A DNA stretch of 64,000 nt from an uncultured Oscillospiraceae bacterium (GCA_900548545.1 URKX01000008.1:1-64000), one strand, 5' to 3'. Shown: positions 54,532 through 63,664, counted from the stretch's first letter. Notes: generated by a model from the sequence alone, not told the origin. Numbers and translations are program-made.

Positions 54532-55863
54532 GTGAATCTTGTAGTGATTGGAGCTAACCACGCTGGCACTGCCGCGATCAACACCATCCTGGACAATTAT
54601 CCCCAGGAAAAAGTCACTGTGTTTGACCAGAACAATAACATCAGCTTTTTGGGCTGCGGCATGGCCCTGTGGATCGGCCGCCAGATCAGCGGCCCCGGTG
54701 GGCTGTTTTATGCTTCCCCAGAGCAATTTGAGCGTAAAGGGGCAACCGTCTACCTGGAAACCACAGTGGACGCCATTGACTTTGCCGGGAAAACTGTCCA
54801 TGCGACGGGGAAAGATGGCGAGAAGATCTGTCAACCCTACGACAAACTCATCCTTGCCACTGGTTCCCTGCCCATCCGGCTGGATATCCCAGGGATGGAC
54901 CTGGAAAACGTCCAGTTTGTCAAGCTGTTCCAGGACGCGGAAGCTGTTGTGAAAAAACTCACCGACCCGGACATCCAAAATGTCACGGTGGTGGGCGGGG
55001 GCTATATCGGCGTGGAGCTGGTGGAGGCCTTTGTCCGTAACGGCCGGAAAGCCCGGCTGATTGATCTGGCGGAAACCTGCCTTTCCGGTTATTATGACCG
55101 GGATTTTTGCAACCGTATGGCGGAGAACCTTTCCTCCCACGGGGTGGAGTTGCGCTTTGGGCAAACGGTTACCTCTCTTCAGGGGAAGGATGGCAAGGTG
55201 ACCCAGGTGGTTACAGACAAGGGCAGCTATGACACAGACATGGTGGTGTTTGCCATTGGGTTTAAGCCCAACACGGCCCTGGGAAGCGGGCATCTGGAGC
55301 TTCTGCGGGGGGCATACCACGTGGACCGCTGCCAGCAGACCAGTGACCCGGATGTGTACGCAGTGGGGGACTGCGCCACCATTTACAACAACGCCAAGCG
55401 GGCTGACGACTATATCGCTTTGGCCACCAATGCGGTGCGCTCTGGGATTTTGGCAGCCCATAACGCCTGTGGCAGCCATGTGGAGAGCCCCGGTGTTCAG
55501 GGGTCCAACGGCATCTCCATCTGGGGGCTGAACCTGTTCAGCACGGGGCTGACCGTTGCAAAAGCCAAAGAGGCAGGGTTTGATGCCAAGTCCACGGAAT
55601 ATACCGACTGGCAGAAGGCTGGTTTTATGGAGTCCGGCAACACCAAGACCACCTGCCGCATTGTCTATGATGCCCAGAGCCGGGAAGTACTGGGGGCGCA
55701 GCTGATCTCTGACTACGATGTGTCCATGGGGCTGCATATGTTCTCTCTGGCCATCCAGGAGCACATTACCATCGACAAGCTAAAGCTGCTGGACCTCTTC
55801 TTCCTACCCCACTTCAATCAGCCTTACAATTATATTACCATGGCCGCTTTGCTGGCGGACTAA
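54532..55863 (+). CDS. nox: NADH oxidase, H2O-forming type
   Basis: This 443-residue flavoprotein of the pyridine nucleotide-disulfide reductase class has FAD-binding [13 protein letters not shown], the redox-active single cysteine in [13 protein letters not shown] (about residue 42), NAD-binding [15 protein letters not shown], and the FAD site YAVGDCATI. These features fit four-electron reduction of O2 to water with NADH; CoA-disulfide reductase is the close alternative. GTG 54532 is preceded by AGAGGGA. It is monocistronic with strong promoter and terminator. Confidence 0.88.
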   Translation: MNLVVIGANHAGTAAINTILDNYPQEKVTVFDQNNNISFLGCGMALWIGRQISGPGGLFYASPEQFERKGATVYLETTVDAIDFAGKTVHATGKDGEKICQPYDKLILATGSLPIRLDIPGMDLENVQFVKLFQDAEAVVKKLTDPDIQNVTVVGGGYIGVELVEAFVRNGRKARLIDLAETCLSGYYDRDFCNRMAENLSSHGVELRFGQTVTSLQGKDGKVTQVVTDKGSYDTDMVVFAIGFKPNTALGSGHLELLRGAYHVDRCQQTSDPDVYAVGDCATIYNNAKRADDYIALATNAVRSGILAAHNACGSHVESPGVQGSNGISIWGLNLFSTGLTVAKAKEAGFDAKSTEYTDWQKAGFMESGNTKTTCRIVYDAQSREVLGAQLISDYDVSMGLHMFSLAIQEHITIDKLKLLDLFFLPHFNQPYNYITMAALLAD

Positions 55864-55875
55864 CACAAACGCGCA

Positions 55876-55913
55876 TAAAAAAGAGAGGGATTTTCCATCC
55901 CCCTCTTTTTTTC
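55876..55913 (+). terminator. Terminator of nox
   Basis: AAAGAGAGGG pairs with CCCTCTTTTT around an 11-nt loop, followed by more T. From here to 56040 nothing was recognised except an inverted TTCACTTTT/AAAAGTGAA pair (55930-55960). Confidence 0.8.
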
Positions 55914-56049
55914 TATATCTTGTAAAGTAAATTCACTTTTCATACTGTTTAAAAAGTGAAGCCGGTAAACAAAGAATATTGCCGAAAATCAGGATATGTG
56001 TAAAGTCTATAAACTTGTCAATTTTACAAAACGAATGACCCTTAAAAAA

Positions 56050-56087
56050 GCAGAAAATCCCTGGCAGAACCCTGCCAGGGATTTTGC
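56050..56087 (-). terminator. Terminator of the NCS2 permease gene
   Basis: A 14-bp stem AAAATCCCTGGCAG with its complement gives a T-run on the minus strand, 23 bp past the stop. Confidence 0.88.
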
Positions 56088-56109
56088 TTGTCTGTCGGGC
56101 AGCCTCTTT

Positions 56110-57465
56110 TTAGATGAGAGCCAGCAGGATGAAGTTCAGGATAAACAAAGCGGTGACCACCCACAGGATGGGATGGATCTCCTTGGCTTTGCCCTTGCAG
56201 ATCTTCACGATGCAATAGAAGATGAAGCCGGCGGCAATGCCGTAGGAAATGCTGTAGCACAGAGCCATGAACACGCCTGCAAAGAAAGCGGGAACAGCCT
56301 CGTTAAAGTCGTCCCATTTTATCTCCTTGAAGGCGGACATCATCATGACGCCCACCACCACCAGGGCGGGAGCTGTGGCAGCAAAGGGGATAGCGCTGAC
56401 GAAGGTGGCCAGGAAGGCGCTGAGAGCGAAGCAAAGGGCCACGATCACACTGGTCAAACCGGTGCGGCCGCCGGCGCCGATGCCGGCGGCACTCTCCACA
56501 TAAGTGGTGGTGTTGCTAGTGCCGAAGATAGCGCCAATGGAAGTGGCGGTGGCATCAGCGAACAATGCACGGTCCATCTTGGACTTGAAACCGGAGTTGC
56601 TTTCCATGGTCTTCTCATCCTCATCGGAGAAGATGCCGGTGCGGCGGCCAGTACCGATGAAAGTGCCGATGGTGTCAAAAGTGTCGGACACGCTGAAGGA
56701 GAAGATGGTTACCAGAACCAGGGGCAGCTTTGCCATGTCGGTGAACAGGGAGGGCAGGCCGGCGCTGGTGAAAATTGCGCCAAAAGTGGTGGGCAGGGCG
56801 GCGCATGCCTCCGTAAAGCTGACAGTGTTGCTGGTGACGGTGACGCCCATGGGGATTCCCAAGAGGGCGGTCACAACGATACCGATTAGAATGGCGCCTT
56901 TCACGTTGCACACCAGCAGGACGATGGTGAGGGCCAAACCAATGAGGAACAGCCAGAAGGTGGGCTGGTTCAGGGTGGAAAGGGCGGGTACACCAGAGCC
57001 AAAGTTAATGATGCCCACGTTCAGCAAGCCCAGGTAGGCCACGAAGATGCCAATACCGCCGCCAATGGCGTTTTGCAGGCTGCGGGGGATGGATTTGATG
57101 ATGAACTTGCGCAGCTTGGTCACAGTGATAATGATGTTGATCAGTCCGCAGATGAACACCATGGACAGCGCCTGCTGCCAGGTGAAGCCCAAGCCAAAGC
57201 ACACTGTGTAGACGAAGAACGCGTTCAGGCCCATGCCGGGGGCCTGGGCGTAGGGGACGTTAGCCACCAGGCCCATCACCAAAGTGCCGATGATAGAGGC
57301 GATGATGGTGGCCAGGAACACGGCGCCCCATTCCATACCGGACTCACTGAGCAGCGTGGGGTTGACCACGATGATGTAAGCCATGGCGAAGAAGGTGGTC
57401 AAACCGGCGATGATCTCGCGGCCGACCGTGGTGCCGTTCTCCTTGAGTTTGAAGAATTTTTCCAT
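56110..57465 (-). CDS. NCS2-family purine permease (AzgA type)
   Basis: This 451-residue transporter has about 13-14 helices. GLTTFFAMAYIIVVNPTLLS, QAPGMGLNAFF, FSFSVSDTFDTIGTFIGTGR and GTSNTTTYVESAAGIGAGGRTGLT are hallmarks of the AzgA/PbuG branch carrying hypoxanthine, guanine or adenine by proton symport. AGGAAGGTGA precedes ATG 57465. A promoter and a 150-nt structured leader lie upstream. Confidence 0.93.
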   Translation of the reverse strand: MEKFFKLKENGTTVGREIIAGLTTFFAMAYIIVVNPTLLSESGMEWGAVFLATIIASIIGTLVMGLVANVPYAQAPGMGLNAFFVYTVCFGLGFTWQQALSMVFICGLINIIITVTKLRKFIIKSIPRSLQNAIGGGIGIFVAYLGLLNVGIINFGSGVPALSTLNQPTFWLFLIGLALTIVLLVCNVKGAILIGIVVTALLGIPMGVTVTSNTVSFTEACAALPTTFGAIFTSAGLPSLFTDMAKLPLVLVTIFSFSVSDTFDTIGTFIGTGRRTGIFSDEDEKTMESNSGFKSKMDRALFADATATSIGAIFGTSNTTTYVESAAGIGAGGRTGLTSVIVALCFALSAFLATFVSAIPFAATAPALVVVGVMMMSAFKEIKWDDFNEAVPAFFAGVFMALCYSISYGIAAGFIFYCIVKICKGKAKEIHPILWVVTALFILNFILLALI

Positions 57466-57477
57466 TTGCTCACCTTC

Positions 57478-57615
57478 CTAAATGTATTACCGCTCAAGCG
57501 GCTGAGGAGGGGCAAGGCACGGGGGACTCTCCCTCCGAAAAAACCGCACAGGAGCAAGAGAGTCCCGGAAGCGGCCAAGCCCCCAGGGAGCGGCGCCCGT
57601 TTTAGGGCGCCTACA
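57478..57615 (-). promoter_or_regulatory. Structured 5' leader of the purine permease
   Basis: The leader holds a GGCGCC/GGCGCC-type hairpin (57597-57612) and a long stem GGGACTCTC/GAGAGTCCC (57522-57566). The conserved core of the purine riboswitch was not found. Its role is unknown. Confidence 0.4.
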
Positions 57616-57621
57616 AACTTG

Positions 57622-57650
57622 ATTATAATGGGGAACGCGAAACTTGTCAA
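57622..57650 (-). promoter_or_regulatory. Promoter of the purine permease
   Basis: On the minus strand consensus TTGACA and TATAAT are 17 bp apart. Confidence 0.9.
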
Positions 57651-57726
57651 TGAATGTTAAATGATTTCGTTATAAGTTGAGAGAAAAAACCATCCGGCTT
57701 TTTCCACCAGGGGAACCCTTGTGCCG

Positions 57727-59079
57727 TCAAAGCTTTTTCTCCCCGGTTCCCGGCGGGGGGCAATGGTTCCGTTTCCACTCTTGGATCTGTTCCAGACGCT
57801 GGGCAACCCGGGCCTCGCTGCCCTGGTGGGTGGGCCGGTAGTAGCGCCGGTCTAAAAGGGAATCAGGAAGGCACTGCATGGTGGTCAGCTTGTCCTGGGT
57901 GTCGTGGGCGTACTGATAGCCCTCTCCATAGTGAAGGTCCTTCATCAGGCGGGTGGGGGCGTTGCGGATTACCAGGGGCACTGGCTCGGCCAGCATTTTC
58001 TGGGCGTCCTTTTTGGCTGTTTCATAGGCCGCGTACAGGGCGTTGGATTTGGGTGCCAAAGACAGGTACACCACTGCGTGGGCCAATGTGACGTTGCACT
58101 CGGGCATCCCGATAAAGTGGCAGGCTTGGTAGGCGGCCGTGGTGATCTCCAAAGCCCGGGAATCTGCCATGCCCACGTCTTCGCTGGCAAAGCGGATTAG
58201 CCTCCGGGCCACGTACAGGGGGTCTTCCCCGGCCTCCAGCATCCGGGCCAACCAGTAGATGGCGGCGTCCGGGTCGGAATTCCGCATGGATTTGTGCAGT
58301 GCCGAGATCAGGTTGTAGTGTTCTTCCCCGTTTTTGTCATACAGCAGGCTTTTCCGGCTGACACACTGCTCTAAAATGTCCTGGGTGACAAAGGTGGTTT
58401 CCCCTTCCCGGCGGCCGTTTAAAACCACCATCTCCAAAGTGCCCAGTGCAGTGCGGGCGTCCCCGTTGGAGAAGTTGGCCATGGCTTCCAGCATCCCCTC
58501 CTCCAGGCGGATGTCCTGCTCCCCAAACCCTCGGGGGTCGTGGAGGGCGTTTTGGAGAAGCTGTACCAGGTTTTCCGTGGAGAGGGCCTGCAGCACAAAC
58601 ACCTTGCACCGGGAGAGCAACGCGGAGTTCACCTCGAAAGAGGGGTTCTCCGTGGTTGCGCCGATGAGCACGATGCTGCCCTTTTCCACAAAGGGGAGGA
58701 AGGCGTCCTGCTGGGCTTTGTTGAAGCGGTGGATCTCGTCCACAAAGAGGATGGTCCGCTCCCCCATGAGGCGGTTCTGCTCCGCCTCAGCCATGACGCC
58801 CTTGATCTCTTTGATGCCGCTGGTCACCGCGCTGAAATTGATGAAGTTGGACTTCGTCTTGCCGGCGATGATCCTGGCCAAGGTGGTCTTTCCCACCCCC
58901 GGCGGGCCCCAGAAGATCATGGAGGACACCCGGTCTTGGTCGATCAGCTGCCGCAGCACCTTCCCCTCCCCCAGAAGGTGCTCCTGGCCCACAAACTCCT
59001 CCAGGGTGCGGGGACGCATCCGGGTGGCCAGGGGGATGTCCCGTGGGTCTTCCCGTTCAAATAGGGATTGCTGTTTCAT
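57727..59079 (-). CDS. rarA: Replication-associated recombination protein A (RarA/MgsA)
   Basis: This 450-residue AAA+ ATPase is related to clamp-loader subunits and acts at stalled forks. RPRTLEEFVGQEHLLG, Walker A FWGPPGVGKTTLA, Walker B ILFVDEIHRFN, sensor 1 IGATTENPSFEV and the C-terminal tetramerisation block LARMLEAGEDPLYVARRLIRFASEDVG are all present. AAGGAGTGAG precedes the ATG. It follows the esterase gene by 6 bp. Confidence 0.96.
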   Translation of the reverse strand: MKQQSLFEREDPRDIPLATRMRPRTLEEFVGQEHLLGEGKVLRQLIDQDRVSSMIFWGPPGVGKTTLARIIAGKTKSNFINFSAVTSGIKEIKGVMAEAEQNRLMGERTILFVDEIHRFNKAQQDAFLPFVEKGSIVLIGATTENPSFEVNSALLSRCKVFVLQALSTENLVQLLQNALHDPRGFGEQDIRLEEGMLEAMANFSNGDARTALGTLEMVVLNGRREGETTFVTQDILEQCVSRKSLLYDKNGEEHYNLISALHKSMRNSDPDAAIYWLARMLEAGEDPLYVARRLIRFASEDVGMADSRALEITTAAYQACHFIGMPECNVTLAHAVVYLSLAPKSNALYAAYETAKKDAQKMLAEPVPLVIRNAPTRLMKDLHYGEGYQYAHDTQDKLTTMQCLPDSLLDRRYYRPTHQGSEARVAQRLEQIQEWKRNHCPPPGTGEKKL

Positions 59080-59085
59080 GTGCGC

Positions 59086-59775
59086 TCACTCCTTTCCCAG
59101 CCGTGGGACGGCCCAGGCCAGGGCCTTTTCCCAACGGGCGTCCATCCCTTTGCCGTGTCCGCCCTTGTTCCACTCTAAAAGGGTGTCCAAGCCCTTTTCT
59201 TTATAATAGGTATACGCTGCCCGGGTGCAGTCCCCCACCGCGCGCAGCAGGGGAGGCCCGCCAAACTCCTCCCGGTCCCCCAGGGAGAGGTAAATCTTCT
59301 CCCCCGGCCGGGGCGGATGGGCCTTGCTGTAATCCAGCCATCCCGGGTACCACAGGGACCCGGAAAGCGACCCGGCGGTTTGGAACCACTCCCCCTGGGT
59401 TTGGGCCCACAGGGCGAACAGTCCGCCTAGGGAGTACCCCAGGATTGCCCGATGCTCTGGCAAGGGGCTGGCCTGATACTCTTTCTCCAGCCGGGGCAGG
59501 GCCGTTTCAGTTAGAAAACGCAAATAGCCTTCCGCCTCCCCGGTAAAGGTTTCGCCCTCCCGGACACCCTCTGCGGGCCAGGGGGTGAAATCCCGGTCCC
59601 CGTCGGCCTGGGCGAAAAACAACAGGGTGGGGGGGAGTTGGGCGGCAAACTTGGGAAGCTTTTCCTCCATGTGCCAGCCGCACAGCACCAACAAAGGGAA
59701 GGAGCCTTCCCCTTCTGGGGAGAAGCAGGCGCAGGAACGCCCCTCCCAGGAAACTGTGTGCAAAGTCCCGTTCAC
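59086..59775 (-). CDS. Alpha/beta-hydrolase, esterase D/Fes-like
   Basis: This 229-residue protein has the nucleophile elbow GYSLGG (RAILGYSLGGLFALWAQ) and a late histidine in NKGGHGKGMD, resembling small enterochelin-esterase-like or esterase D proteins. There is no signal peptide. It starts with GTG 59775 after AGAAGG. It lies between an AraC regulator and rarA; the substrate is unknown. Confidence 0.78.
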   Translation of the reverse strand: MNGTLHTVSWEGRSCACFSPEGEGSFPLLVLCGWHMEEKLPKFAAQLPPTLLFFAQADGDRDFTPWPAEGVREGETFTGEAEGYLRFLTETALPRLEKEYQASPLPEHRAILGYSLGGLFALWAQTQGEWFQTAGSLSGSLWYPGWLDYSKAHPPRPGEKIYLSLGDREEFGGPPLLRAVGDCTRAAYTYYKEKGLDTLLEWNKGGHGKGMDARWEKALAWAVPRLGKE

Positions 59776-59831
59776 AGGTACGCCTTCTTTCTATTAGGAA
59801 TCGTTCTGGCAGGTGGGAGCCGGGCAGGGCT

Positions 59832-60716
59832 TTATGCTCCCGCCTGCTTTTGATACTCCCGGGGGGAACGCTTCATCCGGCTGCGGAACACCTTGGAAAA
59901 ATACGCCGGGTTGGAGAACCCTACTTGGGAAGCCACTTCCGCCACCGTGGCGCTGCCCTCTTGCAGCAGGGGAAGGCTGCGGCCAATGCGGTAATCCAGC
60001 AGGTACTCAAACAGGGGCTGATCCATCTGCCGCTTGAAGAACCGGCAGCATTCGCTTTTGCACAGGCCCACTTGACGGGCCACGTCCTCCAAGGTGATTT
60101 TCTCCCCGTAGTTTTCGTGGAGGTAGGAGAGGATCACCCGCAGCCGCTGGATTTTTTCCGGGTCGGTGGTGGAGGGGCCTTGATCCTTCCAGTGACGGTA
60201 CAGCTCTCCCCAAATGCCCAGCAGCAGCCGCTGTACCTCCAGCTCGTAGGTATCCGTGCGCTTTTGGGACAGGCGGTAGATCTCCCGCAGCCCCTCCAGG
60301 GAACGGCGCTGCCAGCCCTCTTCCGGAGACAGCCGCAGGGAGGCAAGGGCGCTGTTTTCCACAAGGCTGTCCACAAACTTCTGGCGGATCAGGGAACCGT
60401 CAAAGCCCCCAAGCAGCCGGGGGTGGAAGGTGAGTGACACATAGTCGCAGTCAGCACTGCCCACCCGGCTGCCCATATGCAGGGCGTCGGAGTTGCAGAA
60501 AAGCCCCTCCCCGGCCCGGAGCAGATACTGGCTGTCATTGACGTGGTAGTCGATCTCCCCGGCAAGGATCAAAGTGAATTCCACCTCGTCATGCCAGTGC
60601 CAGGGGAAGGCCCCTGTTTCGTAAGAGGAGAGCCGTTTGCGGCTGATATTTACCGGGAAGCTGTAAGTGCCGTGGGATTTTATCTCCCGTTTTTCGTTGT
60701 TGACGAGAAGTTCCAT
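59832..60716 (-). CDS. AraC-family transcriptional regulator
   Basis: This 294-residue protein has an N-terminal cupin (FPWHWHDEVEFTLILAGEIDYHVND, LRAGEGLFCNSDALHMG) and a C-terminal double helix-turn-helix (about 190-290: LEDVARQVGLCKSECCRFFKRQMDQPLFEYLLDYRI, VAEVASQVGFSNPAYFSKVFRSRMKRSPREYQ). It is divergent from galE (127 bp) and followed by the esterase gene at 56 bp. A sugar-related effector is probable. Confidence 0.88.
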   Translation of the reverse strand: MELLVNNEKREIKSHGTYSFPVNISRKRLSSYETGAFPWHWHDEVEFTLILAGEIDYHVNDSQYLLRAGEGLFCNSDALHMGSRVGSADCDYVSLTFHPRLLGGFDGSLIRQKFVDSLVENSALASLRLSPEEGWQRRSLEGLREIYRLSQKRTDTYELEVQRLLLGIWGELYRHWKDQGPSTTDPEKIQRLRVILSYLHENYGEKITLEDVARQVGLCKSECCRFFKRQMDQPLFEYLLDYRIGRSLPLLQEGSATVAEVASQVGFSNPAYFSKVFRSRMKRSPREYQKQAGA

Positions 60717-60756
60717 GAAAACCTCAATATAAGAAAAGAATCGGCCAATATCTTTG

Positions 60757-60786
60757 TTGTATTTTGCTCTGTAATCTCATTATAAT
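60757..60786 (+). promoter_or_regulatory. Promoter of galE
   Basis: TTGTAT and TATAAT have an 18-bp spacer in the AT-rich divergent region. Confidence 0.65.
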
Positions 60787-60843
60787 AATGACAAAGGCGG
60801 AAAGCAACCCGCCGGAAAAAATTTTTTGCAGGAGGTATGGGTT

Positions 60844-61833
60844 ATGGCGGTTCTAGTATTGGGCGGGGCCGGCTACATTGGCTCCCACACGGCTTACGAG
60901 CTCATCGACAGCGGCGCTGACGTAGTGATTGCGGATAACTTGGAAACAGGTCACCGGGAGGCAGTCCATCCCCAGGCGCGGTTCTATCAGGGGGACATCC
61001 GGGACAGGGCTTTTTTGGACAGCCTCTTCCAGCGGGAATCCATTGACTGCGTCATCCATTTCGCGGCCAACTCCCTGGTGGGGGAGAGCATGACAAAGCC
61101 CTTGAAGTATTACGACAACAACCTGTGCGGCACCAAGGTGTTGTTGGAATCCATGGTGGCCCACGGCATTGACAAGATCGTATTCTCCTCCACTGCCGCC
61201 ACCTACGGCGAGCCGGAGAACATCCCGATTTTGGAAACAGATCCCACCCATCCCACCAACACCTATGGCGAAACAAAGCTCTCCATGGAGCGGATGTTCC
61301 ACTGGGTGGGCCAGGCCCACGGCCTGCGGTATGTGAGCCTGCGGTATTTCAACGCTTGCGGCGCCCACAAGTCCGGGCAGATCGGCGAGGCTCACAACCC
61401 GGAAACCCATCTCATCCCCCTGATCCTCCAGGTGCCCCTGGGCAAGCGGCAGAGCGTGGGCATCTTCGGCACCGACTATGAAACCCGGGACGGCACCTGC
61501 GTGCGGGATTACATCCATGTCACGGACCTGGCCCAGGCCCACATCCTGGCTATGGAATACCTGCAAAACGGCGGGGAGAGTTCCATCTTCAACCTGGGTA
61601 ACGGCGTGGGCTTCACGGTGAAGGAAGTCATCGACACTGCCCGGGAAGTCACTGGCCATCCCATCCCCGCGGTGGAATCCCCCCGTCGGGCTGGCGACCC
61701 TGCCCAGCTGGTGGCCTCCAGCGAAAAAGCCCGGACCGTGCTGGGCTGGAAGCCTCAGTACAACGACTTGGAAACCATCATTGCCTCCGCTTGGAAGTGG
61801 CACGAAACCCATCCCAACGGCTACGGCAAGTGA
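60844..61833 (+). CDS. galE: UDP-glucose 4-epimerase
   Basis: This 329-residue extended SDR interconverts UDP-glucose and UDP-galactose. The NAD site GGAGYIGSHTAYEL, catalytic S-T (SSTAATYG) and Y-x3-K (YGETK), and YFNACGAHKSG are present. AGGAGG lies about 9 nt before ATG 60844. It is monocistronic, and could feed galactose into glycolysis or UDP-galactose into surface glycans. Confidence 0.97.
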   Translation: MAVLVLGGAGYIGSHTAYELIDSGADVVIADNLETGHREAVHPQARFYQGDIRDRAFLDSLFQRESIDCVIHFAANSLVGESMTKPLKYYDNNLCGTKVLLESMVAHGIDKIVFSSTAATYGEPENIPILETDPTHPTNTYGETKLSMERMFHWVGQAHGLRYVSLRYFNACGAHKSGQIGEAHNPETHLIPLILQVPLGKRQSVGIFGTDYETRDGTCVRDYIHVTDLAQAHILAMEYLQNGGESSIFNLGNGVGFTVKEVIDTAREVTGHPIPAVESPRRAGDPAQLVASSEKARTVLGWKPQYNDLETIIASAWKWHETHPNGYGK

Positions 61834-61866
61834 GGCAAGGCAAGCCTATTCCCAGAGTAAACAACA

Positions 61867-61903
61867 GCAGCGCCCCCGAGCATCTGCCCGGGGGCGCTTT
61901 TTG
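61867..61903 (+). terminator. Terminator of galE
   Basis: AGCGCCCCCG/CGGGGGCGCT with a 10-nt loop is followed by T5. Confidence 0.88.
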
Positions 61904-61904
61904 T

Positions 61905-62312
61905 CTATAGAGCGTAAGTGTTTTTTGATTTTTGCAGAATTCCAAAATAGACTTCTGCAAACGTTGTGACAAACGCTGAAGTGTGATAGGGCTGGAGCTG
62001 GAGAAAACATCTAGGGGAAAGATTACCTATTAAAAGTCGAGGGGTGAAGTGGAACAAGAAGATGACAAAAAGAGTATAAAAAATAAAGCCGCGGAGAAAG
62101 AGAAGCTCTGCAGCGTGGAGAAGGTTAGAGAAAAGGGAAAGAAAACAGCCTTTGGAGAAATCAAAGGAGTCCAGGAAGTCGAAAAGGCCATCTAGGAAAG
62201 CCCTTCGATCAGGGTAGCTATCTACTCTGGTGTGGGACGCAGAGCGTCTATGGTTTTGCAGGAAAGGAACGCGGAGATAATCTTTGATTCGCTTGTGGAA
62301 AGACTTCTTCAT
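61905..62312 (-). CDS. Doubtful 135-residue membrane-type ORF
   Basis: The frame encodes a basic N-terminus (MKKSFHKRIKDYLRVPF) followed by hydrophobic stretches (FLSLFSNLLHAAELLFLRGFIFYTLFVIFLFHF). It lies in a segment clearly lower in GC than the rest of the window. Supporting signals are a TTGCTG-18-TACAAT promoter about 60 bp upstream on the minus strand and a five-codon leader (MKKAP) whose stop overlaps the start codon as ATGA. No family is recognised. Lack of a solid ribosome binding site keeps it doubtful; it may be non-coding DNA of the adjoining mobile region. Confidence 0.3.
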   Translation of the reverse strand: MKKSFHKRIKDYLRVPFLQNHRRSASHTRVDSYPDRRAFLDGLFDFLDSFDFSKGCFLSLFSNLLHAAELLFLRGFIFYTLFVIFLFHFTPRLLIGNLSPRCFLQLQPYHTSAFVTTFAEVYFGILQKSKNTYAL

Positions 62313-62416
62313 GGTGCCTTCTTCATTCACTTCCTGTTAAATTATTGTACCCCTTTTGGAGAAATAACAGCAATATTTTTTGTAAATCGGATGTGCTTAG
62401 TTATCAAAATAAAAAA

Positions 62417-62458
62417 ATAATCCGAACCCGTTTCCTATCGGAAACAAGTTCGGATTAT
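62417..62458. repeat. Long imperfect palindrome
   Basis: ATAATCCGAAC pairs with GTTCGGATTAT, extended inward by GTTTCC/GGAAAC around TATC. It is flanked by an A-run on the left. It may be a terminator on the minus strand or part of a mobile-element end. Confidence 0.6.
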
Positions 62459-62561
62459 ATTGCTTTGGTACGAATGGCGATACAGAACTTTTTAAAAAAT
62501 CCTGTAATATCAATGGTTCCCGGGCTTGCCGGATAGCAAATAACTTGTATTAGACCCCCTA

Positions 62562-62596
62562 TCGGGCGGCTGTTTTGATGACAGCCGCCCTTTTTC
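62562..62596 (+). terminator. Terminator-like hairpin upstream of the mobile element genes
   Basis: A perfect 10-bp stem GGGCGGCTGT/ACAGCCGCCC is followed by T5. Confidence 0.85.
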
Positions 62597-62770
62597 TATC
62601 CCCAAATCAAGTGTGCGTTTTAGGGTGGAAAATCCCCAGATTTTTCGTCTGTGGGCGGCGCAAACGAAGCCGCCCATATCCTTTCCCTCATGGGAGGCCA
62701 GACGTTGATACAGGGGCACAAACCCACCGAAACGTACACTTTTTAAGGCCGAAAAAAGGAGATGTTCGAT

Positions 62771-63664
62771 ATGGCGGTGTTCCGCATTGAGAAAACCTAA
62801 AATTATACAGTGATGTCCAACCACCATCTGCGTAACATAGATCTGTCGCTTAAATCCAAGGGACTGCTCTCCATGATGCTGTCCCTGCCGGAGGACTGGA
62901 ATTATACCACCAGGGGCCTTGCGAAAATCTGCAAGGAGGGCACGGACAGCATCAGTTCCGCCCTGAAGGAACTGGAGCGGGCCGGGAACATCGTCCGCAA
63001 CCGCCTCCGGGACAACAAGGGCAAGATCGTGGATGTGGAGTATGTCATCTATGAAACGCCCCGTCTCCCAGAACCTGATGTGCCAGACGAGGGTGCGCCG
63101 GGTGCGGCTTGTCCAAATACGGAAAACCCGGATATGGATGGCCCGGGTCTGGAAAACCGGTCGCAATTAAATAAAGAGAAAAGAAATCCCGAAGAACAAA
63201 ATACTGATTCACCAAGTACGGAAGGATCAAATCCTGTCCTATCCTCCCCCAAAGCCCCCAGGGGTTCGGACGGGATGGGACGGGACTGGATGCGGGAGCG
63301 GGAAAGTTATCGGGAATTGATTTTGGAGAATATCGAGTATGACTACCTCATCCAGAACCGTCAGCTTGACCGGGACCGTCTGGACGAGCTGGTGGAGCTC
63401 ATGGTGGACACGGTGTGCTCTCGTCGGGAGACCATCCGTATTGCCGGGGACGACTACCCGGCGGAGGTGGTCAAGTCCCGGTTCCTGAAGCTGGACAGTT
63501 CCCACATCGAGTATGTGCTGGATCGGATGCGGGAGAACACCACCTATGTCCGCAATATCAAGAAATACCTGCTGGCCGCCCTGTATAACGCCCCGGCCAC
63601 CATCGGCAGCTACTACACTTCCCTGGTGAGCCATGACCTGTACGGCAACGGAGAAAGGAAGTAA
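62771..63664 (+). pseudogene. Replication initiator protein A (RepA_N/DUF6017), interrupted by a stop at codon 10
   Basis: AAGGAGATGTTCGAT leads into ATG 62771 and MAVFRIEKT, the standard N-terminus of the initiator of Tn1549-like integrative elements. Codon 10 is TAA (62798-62800). The frame then stays open for 288 codons: NHHLRNIDLSLKSKGLLSMMLSLPEDWNYTTRGLAKIC (winged-helix), a Pro/Asp-rich linker, and a C-terminal domain with DRLDELVELMVDTVCSRRETIRIAGDDYPAEVVKSRFLKLD (DUF6017-like). Restart at GTG 62810 or ATG 62813 would lose 13-14 residues and has no good binding site. It marks the left part of a conjugative or mobilisable element running out of the window. Confidence 0.8.

Larger units (their letters stand above)
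62313..62770. other. AT-rich boundary region before the mobile element
   Basis: No convincing gene. It contains a long hairpin (62417-62458) and a terminator (62564-62595). The sequence from about 62600 to 62770 returns to higher GC and forms the leader of the replication-initiator gene. The element's end point cannot be fixed without a repeat or comparison. Confidence 0.5.

Noticed and set aside
57478..57615. Purine riboswitch upstream of the NCS2 permease
   Set aside because: The two kissing loops and the conserved junction of the purine aptamer are not present.
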